A DNA stretch of 64,000 bases from Cupriavidus numazuensis (GCF_905397435.1 NZ_CAJPVI010000024.1:60494-124493); one strand, 5' to 3'. Counted from the stretch's first letter, positions 9,426 to 18,721 are shown. A program made the numbers and translations. Notes: generated from the letters alone by a model not told the origin.

Positions 9426-10757
9426 TTATTCTGCTTCCCTATGGCTGCGTACCATGAACGCGGCATCCGACACCGGCACGGCGGCCTCGGCATGGCCCAT
9501 GATGAACCGCCTGCGCATCGGCGCAAGCACCAGCTTCGCCGACAGCCCGGCCGCGATCGTCACCACTGCCGCCACCGTGAACACCGCATCCCAGCCGCCA
9601 CGTGCGGACAGGATCGACGCCAGCGGTACCAGCATCGCGGCCGTGCCCTTCGCCGTGTACAGCGTGCCCGCATTCGCCGCGGCAAACTTGCTGCCGAAGG
9701 TGTCTGCGCACAGCGCCGGGAAGATCGAGAAGATCTCGCCCCAGAACAGGAACGTGAGCGCCGCGAAGAACATGAAGGCGTACGGGTCGTGGCCGAACTT
9801 CATCAGACCCAGCAGCGCCAGCCCTTCGCCGATGAAGATCACGAACATCGTGTTCTCGCGGCCGAAGCGGTCAGACAGGAAGCCGCACAGCGGACGCGTG
9901 AAGCCGTTGCACAGGTTGTCGATCGACAGCGTCATCGTCAGCAGCGGCAGCGTCATCCCGAGCATCGTCACCGGCATCGAGGCGAAGCCGAAGTCCTTGG
10001 CGATCGGGCCCAGCTGCGCCGTGGCCATGATCCCGCCGGCAGCGACTGCGACGAAGCTCGCGTAGATCAGCCAGAACACCGGCGTCTTCACCATCTGGCC
10101 AGGCGTGAACTCGACCGGGTTCGTCAGCACAGCCTTAGCTGCCACCGCGCCCTTCGGTGCACGCGGCTTCACCAGCAGCAGCGACAGTGCGAAGATCGCC
10201 ACGCCTTGCAGGATGCCGAAGAACAGGAAGGCGTGCTCATAGCCCGAGCTCTGGATCATGTTCGCGATGGGAATCACCGTGATTGCGGAGCCCGCGCCAA
10301 AGCCTGCCGCCGTCAGGCCGGCCGCCAGGCCGCGCTTGTCCGGGAACCACTTCAGCGCATTGCCGACGCAGGTCCCATACACGCCACCGGCGCCGATGCC
10401 CGCGATCACCGCGGCCGCATACAGCTCCGGCAGCGTCGTCGCATACGCATTCATCACCCACGCAAGGCCCGCGCAGATCGCGCCACCTGCCACGACCGGC
10501 CGCGGGCCGAACTTGTCCACCAGCCAGCCCTCAAGCGGGACCAGCCAGGTTTCGGTCACAATAAAAATCGAAAACGCCACCTGGATTGCGGACGTGCCCC
10601 AGTGATGCTTGGCGTCCATCGGTGACACGAACAGGGTCCAGCCATACTGCAGGTTCGCAACCAAACCCATGCAAACCACGCCTACGGCCAACTGAAACCA
10701 ACGATTCTGCACGCCGCGTCCATTGCCGGACACGGCTGCCGCTTGATGTTGCGCCAT
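9426..10757 (-). CDS. Oxalate/formate antiporter, OxlT family (paralogue 2)
   Basis: A 443-residue MFS transporter with about 12 membrane segments. Between residues 16 and 415 it is almost identical to the protein at 25.4-26.8 kb (roughly 20 differences by eye) and more distantly related to the one at 5.9 kb. It has the OxlT signatures NLQYGWTLFVSP, GTCVGNALKWFPDKRG and LYTAKGTAAMLVP, the last containing the TM11 lysine. A divergent LysR gene starts 209 bp away at 10966, so regulation by that protein is likely. No GntR operator is seen upstream, unlike paralogue 1. The N-terminus before residue 16 and the last 25 residues differ most between copies. Confidence 0.85.
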   Translation of the reverse strand: MAQHQAAAVSGNGRGVQNRWFQLAVGVVCMGLVANLQYGWTLFVSPMDAKHHWGTSAIQVAFSIFIVTETWLVPLEGWLVDKFGPRPVVAGGAICAGLAWVMNAYATTLPELYAAAVIAGIGAGGVYGTCVGNALKWFPDKRGLAAGLTAAGFGAGSAITVIPIANMIQSSGYEHAFLFFGILQGVAIFALSLLLVKPRAPKGAVAAKAVLTNPVEFTPGQMVKTPVFWLIYASFVAVAAGGIMATAQLGPIAKDFGFASMPVTMLGMTLPLLTMTLSIDNLCNGFTRPLCGFLSDRFGRENTMFVIFIGEGLALLGLMKFGHDPYAFMFFAALTFLFWGEIFSIFPALCADTFGSKFAAANAGTLYTAKGTAAMLVPLASILSARGGWDAVFTVAAVVTIAAGLSAKLVLAPMRRRFIMGHAEAAVPVSDAAFMVRSHREAE

Positions 10758-10839
10758 CTAACTGTCTCCTAGTGCGGTTCTGATGCGTCCCTGGCGGGAC
10801 GCTTTCGGGGGCCTCTGTGGGGCGGGCCCTAAACGACTA

Positions 10840-10954
10840 GATCGGCGCCTGACATTGCGGCATGCAAATCTGTGGGATTGATGCTACTTCAATCTGAGAT
10901 TCAGACGGCTTAAAGTTTTTTATCATATGCATTGACGAACGTTTATATATTGCA
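10840..10954. promoter_or_regulatory. Divergent lysR-oxlT control region, duplicated at 26854-26967
   Basis: About 115 bp between oxlT paralogue 2 and the divergent LysR gene are shared with the DNA upstream of paralogue 3. Conserved blocks are GATCGGCGCCTGACATTGCGG (10840-10860), GGGATTGATGCTAC, an A/T-rich CTTAAA...TTTTTTATC block, and CGTTTATATATTGCA (10940-10954). The retention of spaced blocks suggests LysR binding sites and promoter elements for both directions. Confidence 0.6.
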
Positions 10955-10965
10955 CGGAACGACTG

Positions 10966-11904
10966 ATGAAGAATGCCACCCTGCGCCAGCTTAAAGTCTT
11001 TGAAACCGTGGCCCGGCACATGAGCTTTTCGCGTGCCGCCGAAGAGCTGCACCTGACTCAACCGGCCGTGTCCACGCAGGTCAGGCAACTCGAAAGCCAT
11101 GTCGGCCTGCCGTTGTTCGAGCAACTGGGCAAGAAAATCTATCTCACGCCCGCGGGCCATGAGATGCTCCACTACAGCCGCAGCATCATCCAGCAATTTC
11201 GCGAAGCCGAAGACGCCATGTCGCAGCTCAAGGGCATCTCCGGCGGCCGGCTCAACGTCGCCGTGATCAGCGCGGGCGACTATTTCTTCCCCCGGCTGCT
11301 GGCCGAATTCATGGAGCGGCACGACGGCGTCACGCTGAATCTTGCGGTGCACAATCGCGAGGAACTGTTGCACCAGCTGGCCGGCAACCTCACGGACCTG
11401 GCCGTCATGGTGCGCCCGCCCGAAGGCATGGACACCATCAACGAATCGTTCGCGCCGCACCCTTATGTGATCGTGGCAGCGCCGACACACCCCCTGGTCG
11501 GCCAGCGCAAGATACCGCTGTCCGCGCTCACGGACGAGGCTTTTGTCGCGCGCGAAAAGGGTTCCGATACGTGGAACTCCATGCAGGAAGGCTTTGCCGG
11601 ACGGCTGTCGAACATGCGCATCGCCATGGAGATCAAGAGCACCGAAACCATCAAGCAGGCGGTCATTGCGAACATGGGCATTGCCTTCCTTTCGGCCCAT
11701 ACCGTTGGCCTGGAATTGCAGACGGGCAAGCTCGCCGTGCTGGATATCGAGGGCTTCCCGGTCATGCTCAACTGGTATGTGGTGCACCGCAAGAACAAGC
11801 GGCTGCCGCCGGTGGCGCTCGCGTTCAAGCAGTTCCTGATGGAGGAAGGTGCGGGGCTGATCCAGCGCATCACTGGCGTGGAAGGGCTGATCCGTCACGC
11901 TTGA
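10966..11904 (+). CDS. LysR-family regulator, CbbR-like, divergent from oxlT
   Basis: A 312-residue LysR protein. Residues 1-65 form the winged HTH (LRQLKVFETVARHMSFSRAA, then LTQPAVSTQVRQLE); the rest is an effector-binding fold with the SGGRLNVAVISAGDYF start typical of the CbbR/CysB-like group. It is transcribed away from oxlT paralogue 2, the classical arrangement for a LysR regulator and its target. The duplicated target sequence upstream of the third oxlT suggests that it controls both transporters in trans. The effector is unknown; oxalate or an oxalate-derived CoA ester is plausible by context. Confidence 0.9.
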   Translation: MKNATLRQLKVFETVARHMSFSRAAEELHLTQPAVSTQVRQLESHVGLPLFEQLGKKIYLTPAGHEMLHYSRSIIQQFREAEDAMSQLKGISGGRLNVAVISAGDYFFPRLLAEFMERHDGVTLNLAVHNREELLHQLAGNLTDLAVMVRPPEGMDTINESFAPHPYVIVAAPTHPLVGQRKIPLSALTDEAFVAREKGSDTWNSMQEGFAGRLSNMRIAMEIKSTETIKQAVIANMGIAFLSAHTVGLELQTGKLAVLDIEGFPVMLNWYVVHRKNKRLPPVALAFKQFLMEEGAGLIQRITGVEGLIRHA

Positions 11905-12015
11905 TCCATAAACAATGCCTTATGATTTGTCGATGAAACTTTAATTATCGTAAATCCATGGGCGCCCCTATGCTTCCCTCAACCGCACCGCCAGAGAGAA
12001 GACAGGAGGCACACC

Positions 12016-12318
12016 ATGAACCAGATCCAGATCGAACGCCAGCCGGCCGCCACGCTCGGCCGTGACAACCAACCGCTTTCGCGCGCCACCCAGCTCGCCG
12101 CCTACAACGCGGCGTTCATCGAACTGGGCCTGCGCTTCCGCTGGGACGAGGCCATGTACGAATGGCTGTGCGGCATCGAATGCGAGAAGGAACGCGTGGC
12201 CCGCTACATCGAGGAACACCACACCCATCTGCTCACCGCGTATGACGCCGCGTTCCTGAGCCAGCTGATCTTCGACAAGAAGAACGAGTACCTGCGAGCG
12301 GTCGGTCATCTCAACTGA
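12016..12318 (+). CDS. Conserved hypothetical protein (100 aa)
   Basis: A soluble, mixed-charge protein with no recognised domain, signal peptide or membrane segment; it looks helical. The ATG follows AGGAGG at good spacing and the gene ends just before a strong terminator, so it is very probably real. It starts 111 bp after the LysR gene on the same strand and may be expressed from its own promoter. Function unknown. Confidence 0.75.
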   Translation: MNQIQIERQPAATLGRDNQPLSRATQLAAYNAAFIELGLRFRWDEAMYEWLCGIECEKERVARYIEEHHTHLLTAYDAAFLSQLIFDKKNEYLRAVGHLN

Positions 12319-12344
12319 ACAGCTGAGACGCCGATCTCCACTTG

Positions 12345-12380
12345 AAGCGAGCGCGCTCACGGGGCGTGCTCGCTTTTTTT
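12345..12380 (+). terminator. Rho-independent terminator after the 100-aa gene
   Basis: Eight-base arms AAGCGAGC (12345-12352) and GCTCGCTT (12368-12375) are followed by a T-run to 12380. This ends the LysR/hypothetical transcription unit before the TetR gene. Confidence 0.85.
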
Positions 12381-12414
12381 GTTTTGTAGTCGATGGATGC
12401 CACGGAACGGTAAG

Positions 12415-12430
12415 ATTCGGGGTCCCGATT
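12415..12430. promoter_or_regulatory. Imperfect inverted repeat upstream of tetR gene
   Basis: ATTCGGGGTCCCGATT is palindromic at 12 of 16 positions and lies 50 bp upstream of the TetR start. It shares the ATTCGG...CCGA core with the much stronger inverted repeat upstream of the acyl-CoA ligase at 15794-15827. A TetR autoregulatory site is possible (inference). Confidence 0.35.
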
Positions 12431-12479
12431 CCAGCCTCCCTCCGGTCCTTCTCCGCCCGGCACCGGCATCCATCGATTC

Positions 12480-13082
12480 ATGGCAAAGCGACGTACCGAC
12501 GAAGAATTCACCACGGAGTTGACGCGGCTGTTGAGTGCCGAGGGCATTTCATCAATGACCATCGGTGAAATCGCGCAGCGGCTGCATTGCTCGCGGCGCC
12601 GGATCTATGAAATCGCCGAGACCAAGGAAACGCTGTTCGTGAATGTCTGCCGCGACGTCCTGACGGCCAATCTCGAAAAGGGCTATGCCGCAGCCCGCCA
12701 TGCGCCCGATCCCGCGCGGGCCATCTCCGCATACCTGCACGCCACGCTGAATGCGTCAGGGCTCAGCAAGGCTGCGCTCACCGATCTCGACATGATCGAA
12801 AGCGGCCGGGCCGTGTTCGATGCGTACCAGCTTGCCCGCGTGCGCGGGCTGGAAAGCATGATCGAAGCGGGTGTCAGCCAGGGGCTGATGGCACCCCACA
12901 ATCCGAGGCTGGTGTCCGAGGCGATCCTCGGCGCGGCGCATCGGCTGCGCAACCAGCAGTTCCTGCAGGAAACGGGAATGAAGATCGGGGATGCGTTCAG
13001 CGAGTTCTATGAAATCATTCTGAACGGGTTGTTGATGCGGCCAGGGGCCAGCGAGGGGCGTCCAAGCGGACCGGCGCACTGA
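12480..13082 (+). CDS. TetR/AcrR-family transcriptional regulator
   Basis: This 200-residue protein has the TetR N-terminal HTH around residues 8-52 (ISSMTIGEIAQRLHCSRRRI and then YEIAETKETLF) and a helical ligand domain. The start has no clear ribosome-binding site, and the Met chosen gives the normal short N-terminus of the family. It is convergent with the Bug/acyl-CoA ligase genes. A shared inverted-repeat core upstream of both the regulator and the ligase makes the ligase operon a likely target. The ligand is probably an acyl-CoA or aromatic acid, which is conjecture. Confidence 0.85.
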   Translation: MAKRRTDEEFTTELTRLLSAEGISSMTIGEIAQRLHCSRRRIYEIAETKETLFVNVCRDVLTANLEKGYAAARHAPDPARAISAYLHATLNASGLSKAALTDLDMIESGRAVFDAYQLARVRGLESMIEAGVSQGLMAPHNPRLVSEAILGAAHRLRNQQFLQETGMKIGDAFSEFYEIILNGLLMRPGASEGRPSGPAH

Positions 13083-13150
13083 CATGCAGTGATCCGTAGC
13101 TCGGTTTCTCCCTCCAGAAACCGAGCCGGCGCAGTGGCGTCCTTCCTGCC

Positions 13151-14131
13151 TTACTGCTTTGGAATCCCCGCTGTCCGAATCACCCGCCCCCACTTCTCAT
13201 ACTCGTCCTGCACAAACCGGCTGCTCTGGTCGGGCGCCGCCACCACGGGAATCAGCGCGGCGGCGTCGAGCGTGGTCCTGAGATCCGCATTCTTCTGCGC
13301 CTGATTGATAACCTGATTCAGGCGTGCCACCACTGGTGCCGGCGTCCCCTTGGGCACGAACGCCGCCATCCAGCCCACGACCTCGAACCCCGGCACACCC
13401 GATTCGGCAATCGTCGGCACATCAGGCAACTGCGGCGCGCGCGTCGCCGTCGTCACCGCAAGCGCCCTCACCTTGCCGGACTTGATCTGCGTGACCGCCG
13501 CGCCGATGTTGGCAAACAGGAAATCCACGTGCCCGCCCATCAGCGCGGACATGGCCTCGGACGGTCCGCCGTAAGGCACATGCGTGTAGTCCAGCCCCTT
13601 GACGTCCTGCTTGAGCAATTCCGCCGCCAGGTGCGCGGAACTGCCGACGCTGCCTGACGCATAGTTGACGCTGCCGGGCCGCGCTTTCACGTAGGCAATG
13701 AACTCGGCAAACGTCTTGGCCGGAAAGGTGTTGCTCACGAGCAGCACGTTGCCGTTCAGGCCGAAGACCGCGACGGCCTGGAAGTCCTTGAGCGGGTCAT
13801 ACGGCGTCGCGGCGATCAGGCGCGGGTTGATCGCATGCGTGACGTTGGTGCCGAGCAGCAGCGTGTAGCCGTCCGGCGCCGCGCGTGCCACGAAATTTGC
13901 GCCGATGGTCGCGCCGGCACCGGGCTTGTTCTCGGTCACCAGCGGCTGGTGCAGGGCATCGCCCATGTACTTGGCAAAGGTGCGCGCGGTCAGGTCGGTC
14001 ACGCCACCGGGCGCGAACGGCACGACAAACCGGATCGGCCGTGCAGGATAGGTGTCCTGCGCGTGCACGGCGGTGCCCGCCAGGCCCAGGGCGAGCGCGC
14101 ACGTCATCATCAGCTTGCGAATCAAGCGCAT
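13151..14131 (-). CDS. Bug-family tripartite tricarboxylate transporter substrate-binding protein
   Basis: This 326-residue periplasmic binding protein has an N-terminal signal peptide (cleavage likely after VHA, residue 24) followed by the family start YPARPIRFVVPFAPGG. Such proteins bind carboxylates or amides; many are orphans without the TctA/TctB membrane partners, as here. It is 48 bp downstream of the acyl-CoA ligase on the same strand and is probably co-transcribed, so the bound compound may be the acid that the ligase activates. The substrate cannot be read from sequence. Confidence 0.92.
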   Translation of the reverse strand: MRLIRKLMMTCALALGLAGTAVHAQDTYPARPIRFVVPFAPGGVTDLTARTFAKYMGDALHQPLVTENKPGAGATIGANFVARAAPDGYTLLLGTNVTHAINPRLIAATPYDPLKDFQAVAVFGLNGNVLLVSNTFPAKTFAEFIAYVKARPGSVNYASGSVGSSAHLAAELLKQDVKGLDYTHVPYGGPSEAMSALMGGHVDFLFANIGAAVTQIKSGKVRALAVTTATRAPQLPDVPTIAESGVPGFEVVGWMAAFVPKGTPAPVVARLNQVINQAQKNADLRTTLDAAALIPVVAAPDQSSRFVQDEYEKWGRVIRTAGIPKQ

Positions 14132-14179
14132 GGTTGTCTCCTCGTCTGTGTTTTGCTTTGCCTTGTCGTGTCGGACCGC

Positions 14180-15748
14180 TCAGGCCACCTGCCGGTCCTG
14201 GTCAGTCCAGTACCGGCTGCGAATGGCCTTGCGGTCGATCTTGCCCAGCGCCGTCAAAGGCAGGTCCTCGGCGAAGATCACAGACTTCGGCGCGTTGACG
14301 ACGCCCTTCCTTTCCGTGACATAGCGGATTGCTTCTTCCTCGCTTAACGCTTGTCCTTCGCGAGGCACGACGATGGCGGTCACCGCCTCGCCCCACTTCT
14401 CGTCCGGCACGCCGAAGACCGCGGACATCGCAATGGCAGGGTGCTGGGCCAGGCAGTGCTCGACCTCGCTCGGGTAGACGTTGAAGCCACCCGAGATGAT
14501 CATGTCCTTGGCGCGGTCGACCAGGTAGAGATAGCCAGCCTCGTCGCGGCGCGCCATGTCACCGGTATGCAGCCAGTCGCCCGCAAAGACCTTGTCGTTC
14601 TCTTCGGGCCGGTTCAGGTAGCCATCCATCACGAGCGGGCTGCGCACACAGAGCTCACCGACTTCGCCTGGCGCCACCTCGCGCAGGTCACGATCGAGCA
14701 GCGCGACCTGGTTGCCGGCAATGACCTTGCCGCAGGACCGCAGCAAATGCGGGCGCGACAAGTCATGGTCGCGCCGCGCGAGGTAACTGATGGTCATCGG
14801 CGCTTCCGCCTGTCCATACACCTGGCCGAACACGGGGCCGATCTTTTCCAGCGCTTGCTGCAGCCGTACCGGCGCAATCGGGGCGGCGCCATACAGCACG
14901 AGTTCCAGGCTCGACAGATCGGCCGCGGACAGGCTTGGATGGTCCAGCAGGCCATAGATCTGCGTCGGCACCAGGAAGGTCAGGTTGATGCGGTGCTCCT
15001 GCACGCGCCGCAGGAAATCGGCGGGACTGAACTTGTCGCTCAGGTACACCGTGCCGCCGCGCAGCAGCGTCGGCAGGATCAGGCTGCCGGCCGCATGTGA
15101 AATCGGCGTCGTGACGAGGTAGCGGATCTGCGCCGGCCACTCGTAGGTAGCCAGCATGTGCTGCAGCATGGTCACCACCGTGCGGTGGGTATGCAGGATG
15201 CCCTTGGAACGGCCGGTGGTACCGCCCGTGTAGGACAGCTTGGTGATTTCCGTCGCATCGCCGCCGGATTCGAATGCGGCGGCGTCCATGCCGGCCGCCT
15301 CGCTGGCCAGCCCCGGGCCGGATGCGCTGTCATCGAGCAGCAGGATGCGCGGCACCGCGCCGCGCGCGGCAATCGCTTCGGCCCGTGCGCCGAACCGGGC
15401 GTTGTCTACCACCAGTGCGCTTGCGTTCGCATCCGCCAGCACGAAGCAGTGGTCGTCTTCCGACGCCATGGGATGCAGCGACACGTTCTTCAGCCCCGCA
15501 AGCTGCGCAGCAATGATCGCCACGACAGCCTCGGCACGGTTACCGACGAGGAAGGCAATCACATCCTGCCGCCTCAGCCCCTTCGCCTGGAACAGCCGCG
15601 CCATGCGGTACGACCGCTGCGCGAGTTCGGCATAGCTGAGCGCAATACCGTCGCCGACGATCGCCAGCGATGTCGGCGCGGCCCGAAGAGCCGACACATA
15701 CAGTTGCGCGACCGTCGCGCAACCATGTAGCGCCTGGGAAGGGGTCAT
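14180..15748 (-). CDS. AMP-forming acyl-CoA synthetase/ligase
   Basis: A 522-residue ANL-superfamily enzyme that activates a carboxylic acid to its CoA thioester with ATP. The P-loop motif YTGGTTGRSKG, the VYGQAEAPMTIS motif, the hinge/adenylate motif GDWLHTGDMARRDEAGYLYLVDRAKD (continuous, given here only as its start and end regions GDWLHTGDMA and LVDRAKD) and the C-terminal PLTALGKIDRKAIR lysine motif are all present. The frame is open further upstream, but the ATG at 15748 has GGAG at 5 bases and a normal family N-terminus. It pairs with the Bug protein downstream. Substrate unknown; medium-chain or aromatic acids are both possible. Confidence 0.9.
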   Translation of the reverse strand: MTPSQALHGCATVAQLYVSALRAAPTSLAIVGDGIALSYAELAQRSYRMARLFQAKGLRRQDVIAFLVGNRAEAVVAIIAAQLAGLKNVSLHPMASEDDHCFVLADANASALVVDNARFGARAEAIAARGAVPRILLLDDSASGPGLASEAAGMDAAAFESGGDATEITKLSYTGGTTGRSKGILHTHRTVVTMLQHMLATYEWPAQIRYLVTTPISHAAGSLILPTLLRGGTVYLSDKFSPADFLRRVQEHRINLTFLVPTQIYGLLDHPSLSAADLSSLELVLYGAAPIAPVRLQQALEKIGPVFGQVYGQAEAPMTISYLARRDHDLSRPHLLRSCGKVIAGNQVALLDRDLREVAPGEVGELCVRSPLVMDGYLNRPEENDKVFAGDWLHTGDMARRDEAGYLYLVDRAKDMIISGGFNVYPSEVEHCLAQHPAIAMSAVFGVPDEKWGEAVTAIVVPREGQALSEEEAIRYVTERKGVVNAPKSVIFAEDLPLTALGKIDRKAIRSRYWTDQDRQVA

Positions 15749-15793
15749 GGTGTCTCCGCTGTGGTGATTTCTTGTGCTGCCAATGTAAGAGGC

Positions 15794-15827
15794 ATTCGGT
15801 ACCACGTCAATGATTCTGGTACCGAAT
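15794..15827. promoter_or_regulatory. Perfect long-arm inverted repeat upstream of the ligase operon
   Basis: Arms ATTCGGTACC (15794-15803) and GGTACCGAAT (15818-15827) are exact complements separated by 14 bp, 46-80 bp upstream of the ligase ATG. This is typical of a repressor operator covering the promoter. The TetR gene at 12.5 kb has a related site. The remaining DNA between 15828 and 16080 shows no other features. Confidence 0.6.
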
Positions 15828-16085
15828 TGCACCGGGAAGACGAGATCGGTGCGCCTCATTAAGCGTATTCCAGACAATCAGGAAAGCCGCCAGTTGTATC
15901 AAATCTGTCACACATGCCGATGTGGGCATGGCGACTGAGGCACTCAGGCGGGGCTGATCAGCTCGTCGGGGAGGAAGGTCAAGCCCCGACGGCGAATATC
16001 AATATGATGAATACACCATATAATCCGCCAATAAGTAGCCTATGATCTACTTTATTCGGAGCAACAATTCACATTTTCGGTAAGT

Positions 16086-16104
16086 ACGAATGATTCGCAT
16101 TTGT
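16086..16104. promoter_or_regulatory. Fur box upstream of TonB receptor
   Basis: The stretch ACGAATGATTCGCATTTGT carries the AATGATTCGCATT palindrome-like core characteristic of Fur sites. It overlaps the -35 region of the receptor promoter, as expected for iron repression. Confidence 0.7.
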
Positions 16105-16129
16105 GTTTTGATTTGTAACACCGTATAAT
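16101..16129 (+). promoter_or_regulatory. Sigma-70 promoter of the TonB receptor gene
   Basis: TTGTGT (16101-16106) and a perfect TATAAT (16124-16129) are separated by 17 bp, 107 bp before the start codon. The Fur box overlaps the -35 hexamer. Confidence 0.7.
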
Positions 16130-16235
16130 CGCCCGCCGTTATGGATGACTTGCATCAATAGCTTCAAGGCTGCCTGAACTTGTCTTCATGACCATGCATT
16201 GATCGTGTCAAGAACTACAAAGGGAAGGTAGAACC

Positions 16236-18506
16236 GTGGAAGGAAAACAGGACAAATTCCGGCTGAACCCGCTGGCCGCTGCACTGACTGGTGCCGTCGC
16301 AGTCTTTGCCATGCAAGGTGCGGGCGCGCAGGAAAACCAGCCGGCCGCCGAGCTTGCGGCCGCGTCGAAGCCGGTGACGCTGCAAAGCGTGACGGTAACG
16401 AGCAAGAAGGACGATGGCTACAAGGTCGATGAAGCCCAGTCGTCCAAATTCACCGCCCCGCTGCTCGACACGCCGAAGTCCGTCACCGTCGTGCCCGCCG
16501 AAGTCCTGCAGCAGACCGGCTCCAACTCGCTGCAGGATGCCCTGCGCACCACGCCGGGCATCACGTTCGGCGCCGGCGAAGGCGGCAACCCGATCGGCGA
16601 CCGTCCTTTCATCCGCGGTTTCGACTCGATGTCGAGCATCTACGTCGACGGCGTGCGCGACACGGCCTCGCAGACGCGCGACATGTTCAACATTGACCGC
16701 GTCGAAGTCATCAAGGGCCCGAGTTCGGCCTTCGGCGGCAAGGGTTCGGCCGGCGGCATGATCAACCTTGTGTCGAAGCTGCCGACCGCCGAGAACTTCG
16801 TGCAGGGTTCGGTCGGCGTGGGCACGGATTCGTACTTCCGCGCCACGGCGGACGGCAACTACCTGCTGAACGACAACACCGCGGTGCGCCTGAACGCGAT
16901 GGGCCAGTCCTTCGACGTGCCGGGCCGCAACGAAGTCGACCAGCACTCGTGGGGCTTCGCACCGTCGGTGACGTTCGGCCTGAACTCGCCCACGCAAGTC
17001 ACGCTGTCGTACTACCATCTGCAGGGCGACGGCATGCCCGACTACAGCATCCCGTACGCGCGCCCGTCCAGCCAGGCAACCAAGGCCAACCCATCGGCGC
17101 CGGCCAGCGTCGACCGCAACAATTTCTATGGCCTGACCGACCGCGACTTCCAGCGTACCCAGGCCGACATCGCCACCGCATCGGTCCAGCATGATTTCCG
17201 CAATGGCCTGGTGTTCCGCAACACGACGCGCTGGGGCCGCTCCACGAACGACTACGTCGTCACGAACCCCGACGACAGCCGCGGCAACGTGCCGCGCGGT
17301 TTCGTATGGCGCAACACCAAGAACCGCGACTCGGCTACCGAGACGCTGACCAACCAGACCGACCTGACGTCCGAATTCCACACCGGCAGCCTCAAGCACA
17401 ACCTGCTGTTCGGCTTCGAGTTCAGCCGCGACAACACGGACAACAACCCGTACAACGTGGTGTCGGCCAACGCGGCCGCATCGGGCGGCACCTGCAACGC
17501 GTCGCTGCTGGCGAGCTTCGACTGCGCACCGCTGGGCAATCCGAACCCGAACGACCCGTGGCGCGGCAGCACCACCAAGATGCCGTACACGCAGACCACG
17601 ACGACGAACACGCAGTCGGTCTACCTGTTCGACACGATCGAGATCACCAAGCAGTGGATGATCAACGGCGGCATCCGCTACGACAACTACGACACGCACT
17701 CGTTTACCAACGCGTACACCAACCCGAACACCGGCGCGGCCGTGGCGCAGGTGGACATCCGCAACAAGTCGCACTTCTTCAACTACCAGGCCGGCGTGGT
17801 GTACAAGCCGGTCGAGTACGGCAGCATCTACGTGTCGTATGGCACGTCGTCAACGCCGCCGGGTTCCACCAACGGCGATGGCGCGGACAACATCACCGCC
17901 GCGCAGCGCAACCTTGAGCCGGAAACCGCGCGTTCGTTCGAAATCGGCACCAAGTGGGACCTGCTGTCGCGCCGCCTGTCGCTGACCGGCGCGATCTTCC
18001 AGATCGAGAAGAACAATGCGCGCGTCGCGGTTGACGCCAACACCACCATCAACGCCGGCAAGCAGCGCGTGAAGGGCTTCGAGCTGGGCTTCGCGGGCAA
18101 CCTGACCGACAAGTGGGGCGTGTTCGGCGGCTACACCTACCTGGACAGCGTACTGGTCGACAACGGCCCGCAGACCGCGAACGCCGCCAACAACGGCAAC
18201 CAGTTCCCCAACACGCCGAAGAGCAGCTTCAGCCTGTGGACGACCTACCAGGTCCTGGCGCCGCTGACGGTGGGCGCAGGCGCCTACTATGTCGACAAGG
18301 TCTACGCCAACCCGGCCAACTCGCTGTATGTGCCGTCGTACTGGCGCTTCGACCTGATGGGTGCGTACCGCGTGAACAAGAACCTGACGCTGCAGTTGAA
18401 CATCCAGAACCTGTTCGACAAGACGTACTACACGAAGGCGCATACGCACTACGGCGCCATGGCGGCGGGCCGCTTTGGCATGCTGACGGCGAACTTCAGG
18501 TTCTGA
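16236..18506 (+). CDS. TonB-dependent siderophore receptor, catecholate (Fiu/PiuA) type
   Basis: A 756-residue outer-membrane receptor. A signal peptide ends about residue 31 (AGA/QEN), a TonB-box-like LQSVTVTS follows near 50, then the plug domain (LLDTPKSVTVVPAEVLQQTG through IDRVEVIKGPSS, residues 75-170) and a 22-strand barrel ending in the classical C-terminal Phe (LTANFRF). The start is GTG with GGGAAGG upstream. Its closest relatives by motif are monomeric catecholate receptors such as Fiu and PiuA, usually paired with a PKHD-type hydroxylase; such a gene follows at 19.1 kb. A Fur box and perfect -10 element upstream indicate iron repression. Confidence 0.92.
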   Translation: MEGKQDKFRLNPLAAALTGAVAVFAMQGAGAQENQPAAELAAASKPVTLQSVTVTSKKDDGYKVDEAQSSKFTAPLLDTPKSVTVVPAEVLQQTGSNSLQDALRTTPGITFGAGEGGNPIGDRPFIRGFDSMSSIYVDGVRDTASQTRDMFNIDRVEVIKGPSSAFGGKGSAGGMINLVSKLPTAENFVQGSVGVGTDSYFRATADGNYLLNDNTAVRLNAMGQSFDVPGRNEVDQHSWGFAPSVTFGLNSPTQVTLSYYHLQGDGMPDYSIPYARPSSQATKANPSAPASVDRNNFYGLTDRDFQRTQADIATASVQHDFRNGLVFRNTTRWGRSTNDYVVTNPDDSRGNVPRGFVWRNTKNRDSATETLTNQTDLTSEFHTGSLKHNLLFGFEFSRDNTDNNPYNVVSANAAASGGTCNASLLASFDCAPLGNPNPNDPWRGSTTKMPYTQTTTTNTQSVYLFDTIEITKQWMINGGIRYDNYDTHSFTNAYTNPNTGAAVAQVDIRNKSHFFNYQAGVVYKPVEYGSIYVSYGTSSTPPGSTNGDGADNITAAQRNLEPETARSFEIGTKWDLLSRRLSLTGAIFQIEKNNARVAVDANTTINAGKQRVKGFELGFAGNLTDKWGVFGGYTYLDSVLVDNGPQTANAANNGNQFPNTPKSSFSLWTTYQVLAPLTVGAGAYYVDKVYANPANSLYVPSYWRFDLMGAYRVNKNLTLQLNIQNLFDKTYYTKAHTHYGAMAAGRFGMLTANFRF

Positions 18507-18539
18507 GGCTGACGGAAAGTTGATTTAGATGTTGCGAGC

Positions 18540-18581
18540 AACCGCGGGTTTCGGCATCTGCCGGAGCCTGCGGTTTTTTTT
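18540..18581 (+). terminator. Terminator of the TonB receptor gene
   Basis: Arms AACCGC (18540-18545) and GCGGTT (18570-18575), with nested GGC/GCC pairing inside, are followed by a run of T to 18581. It begins 34 bp after the stop codon. Confidence 0.8.
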
Positions 18582-18601
18582 AGGGTCATCGTTGAATTGC
18601 G

Positions 18602-18718
18602 GGGGTTATCGCTCTTGGCATGCGCTGCTGTTTCGCTAGCGTAGCCGGCGGGGGCTTGTCGTTCGGGCGGGGTTATCGCTCTTGGCTGGCGCGGCTGTTT
18701 CGCCGGCGTAGCCGGCGA
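18602..18718. repeat. Two direct copies of a ~50 bp intergenic repeat
   Basis: Two copies starting near GGTTATCGCTCTTGGC (18604 and 18671) and ending near GTAGCCGGCG are 67 bp apart and differ at a handful of bases. They precede a triple hairpin at 18722-18778. This looks like the dispersed noncoding repeat family found between genes in Burkholderiales. Confidence 0.65.
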
Positions 18719-18721
18719 GTC

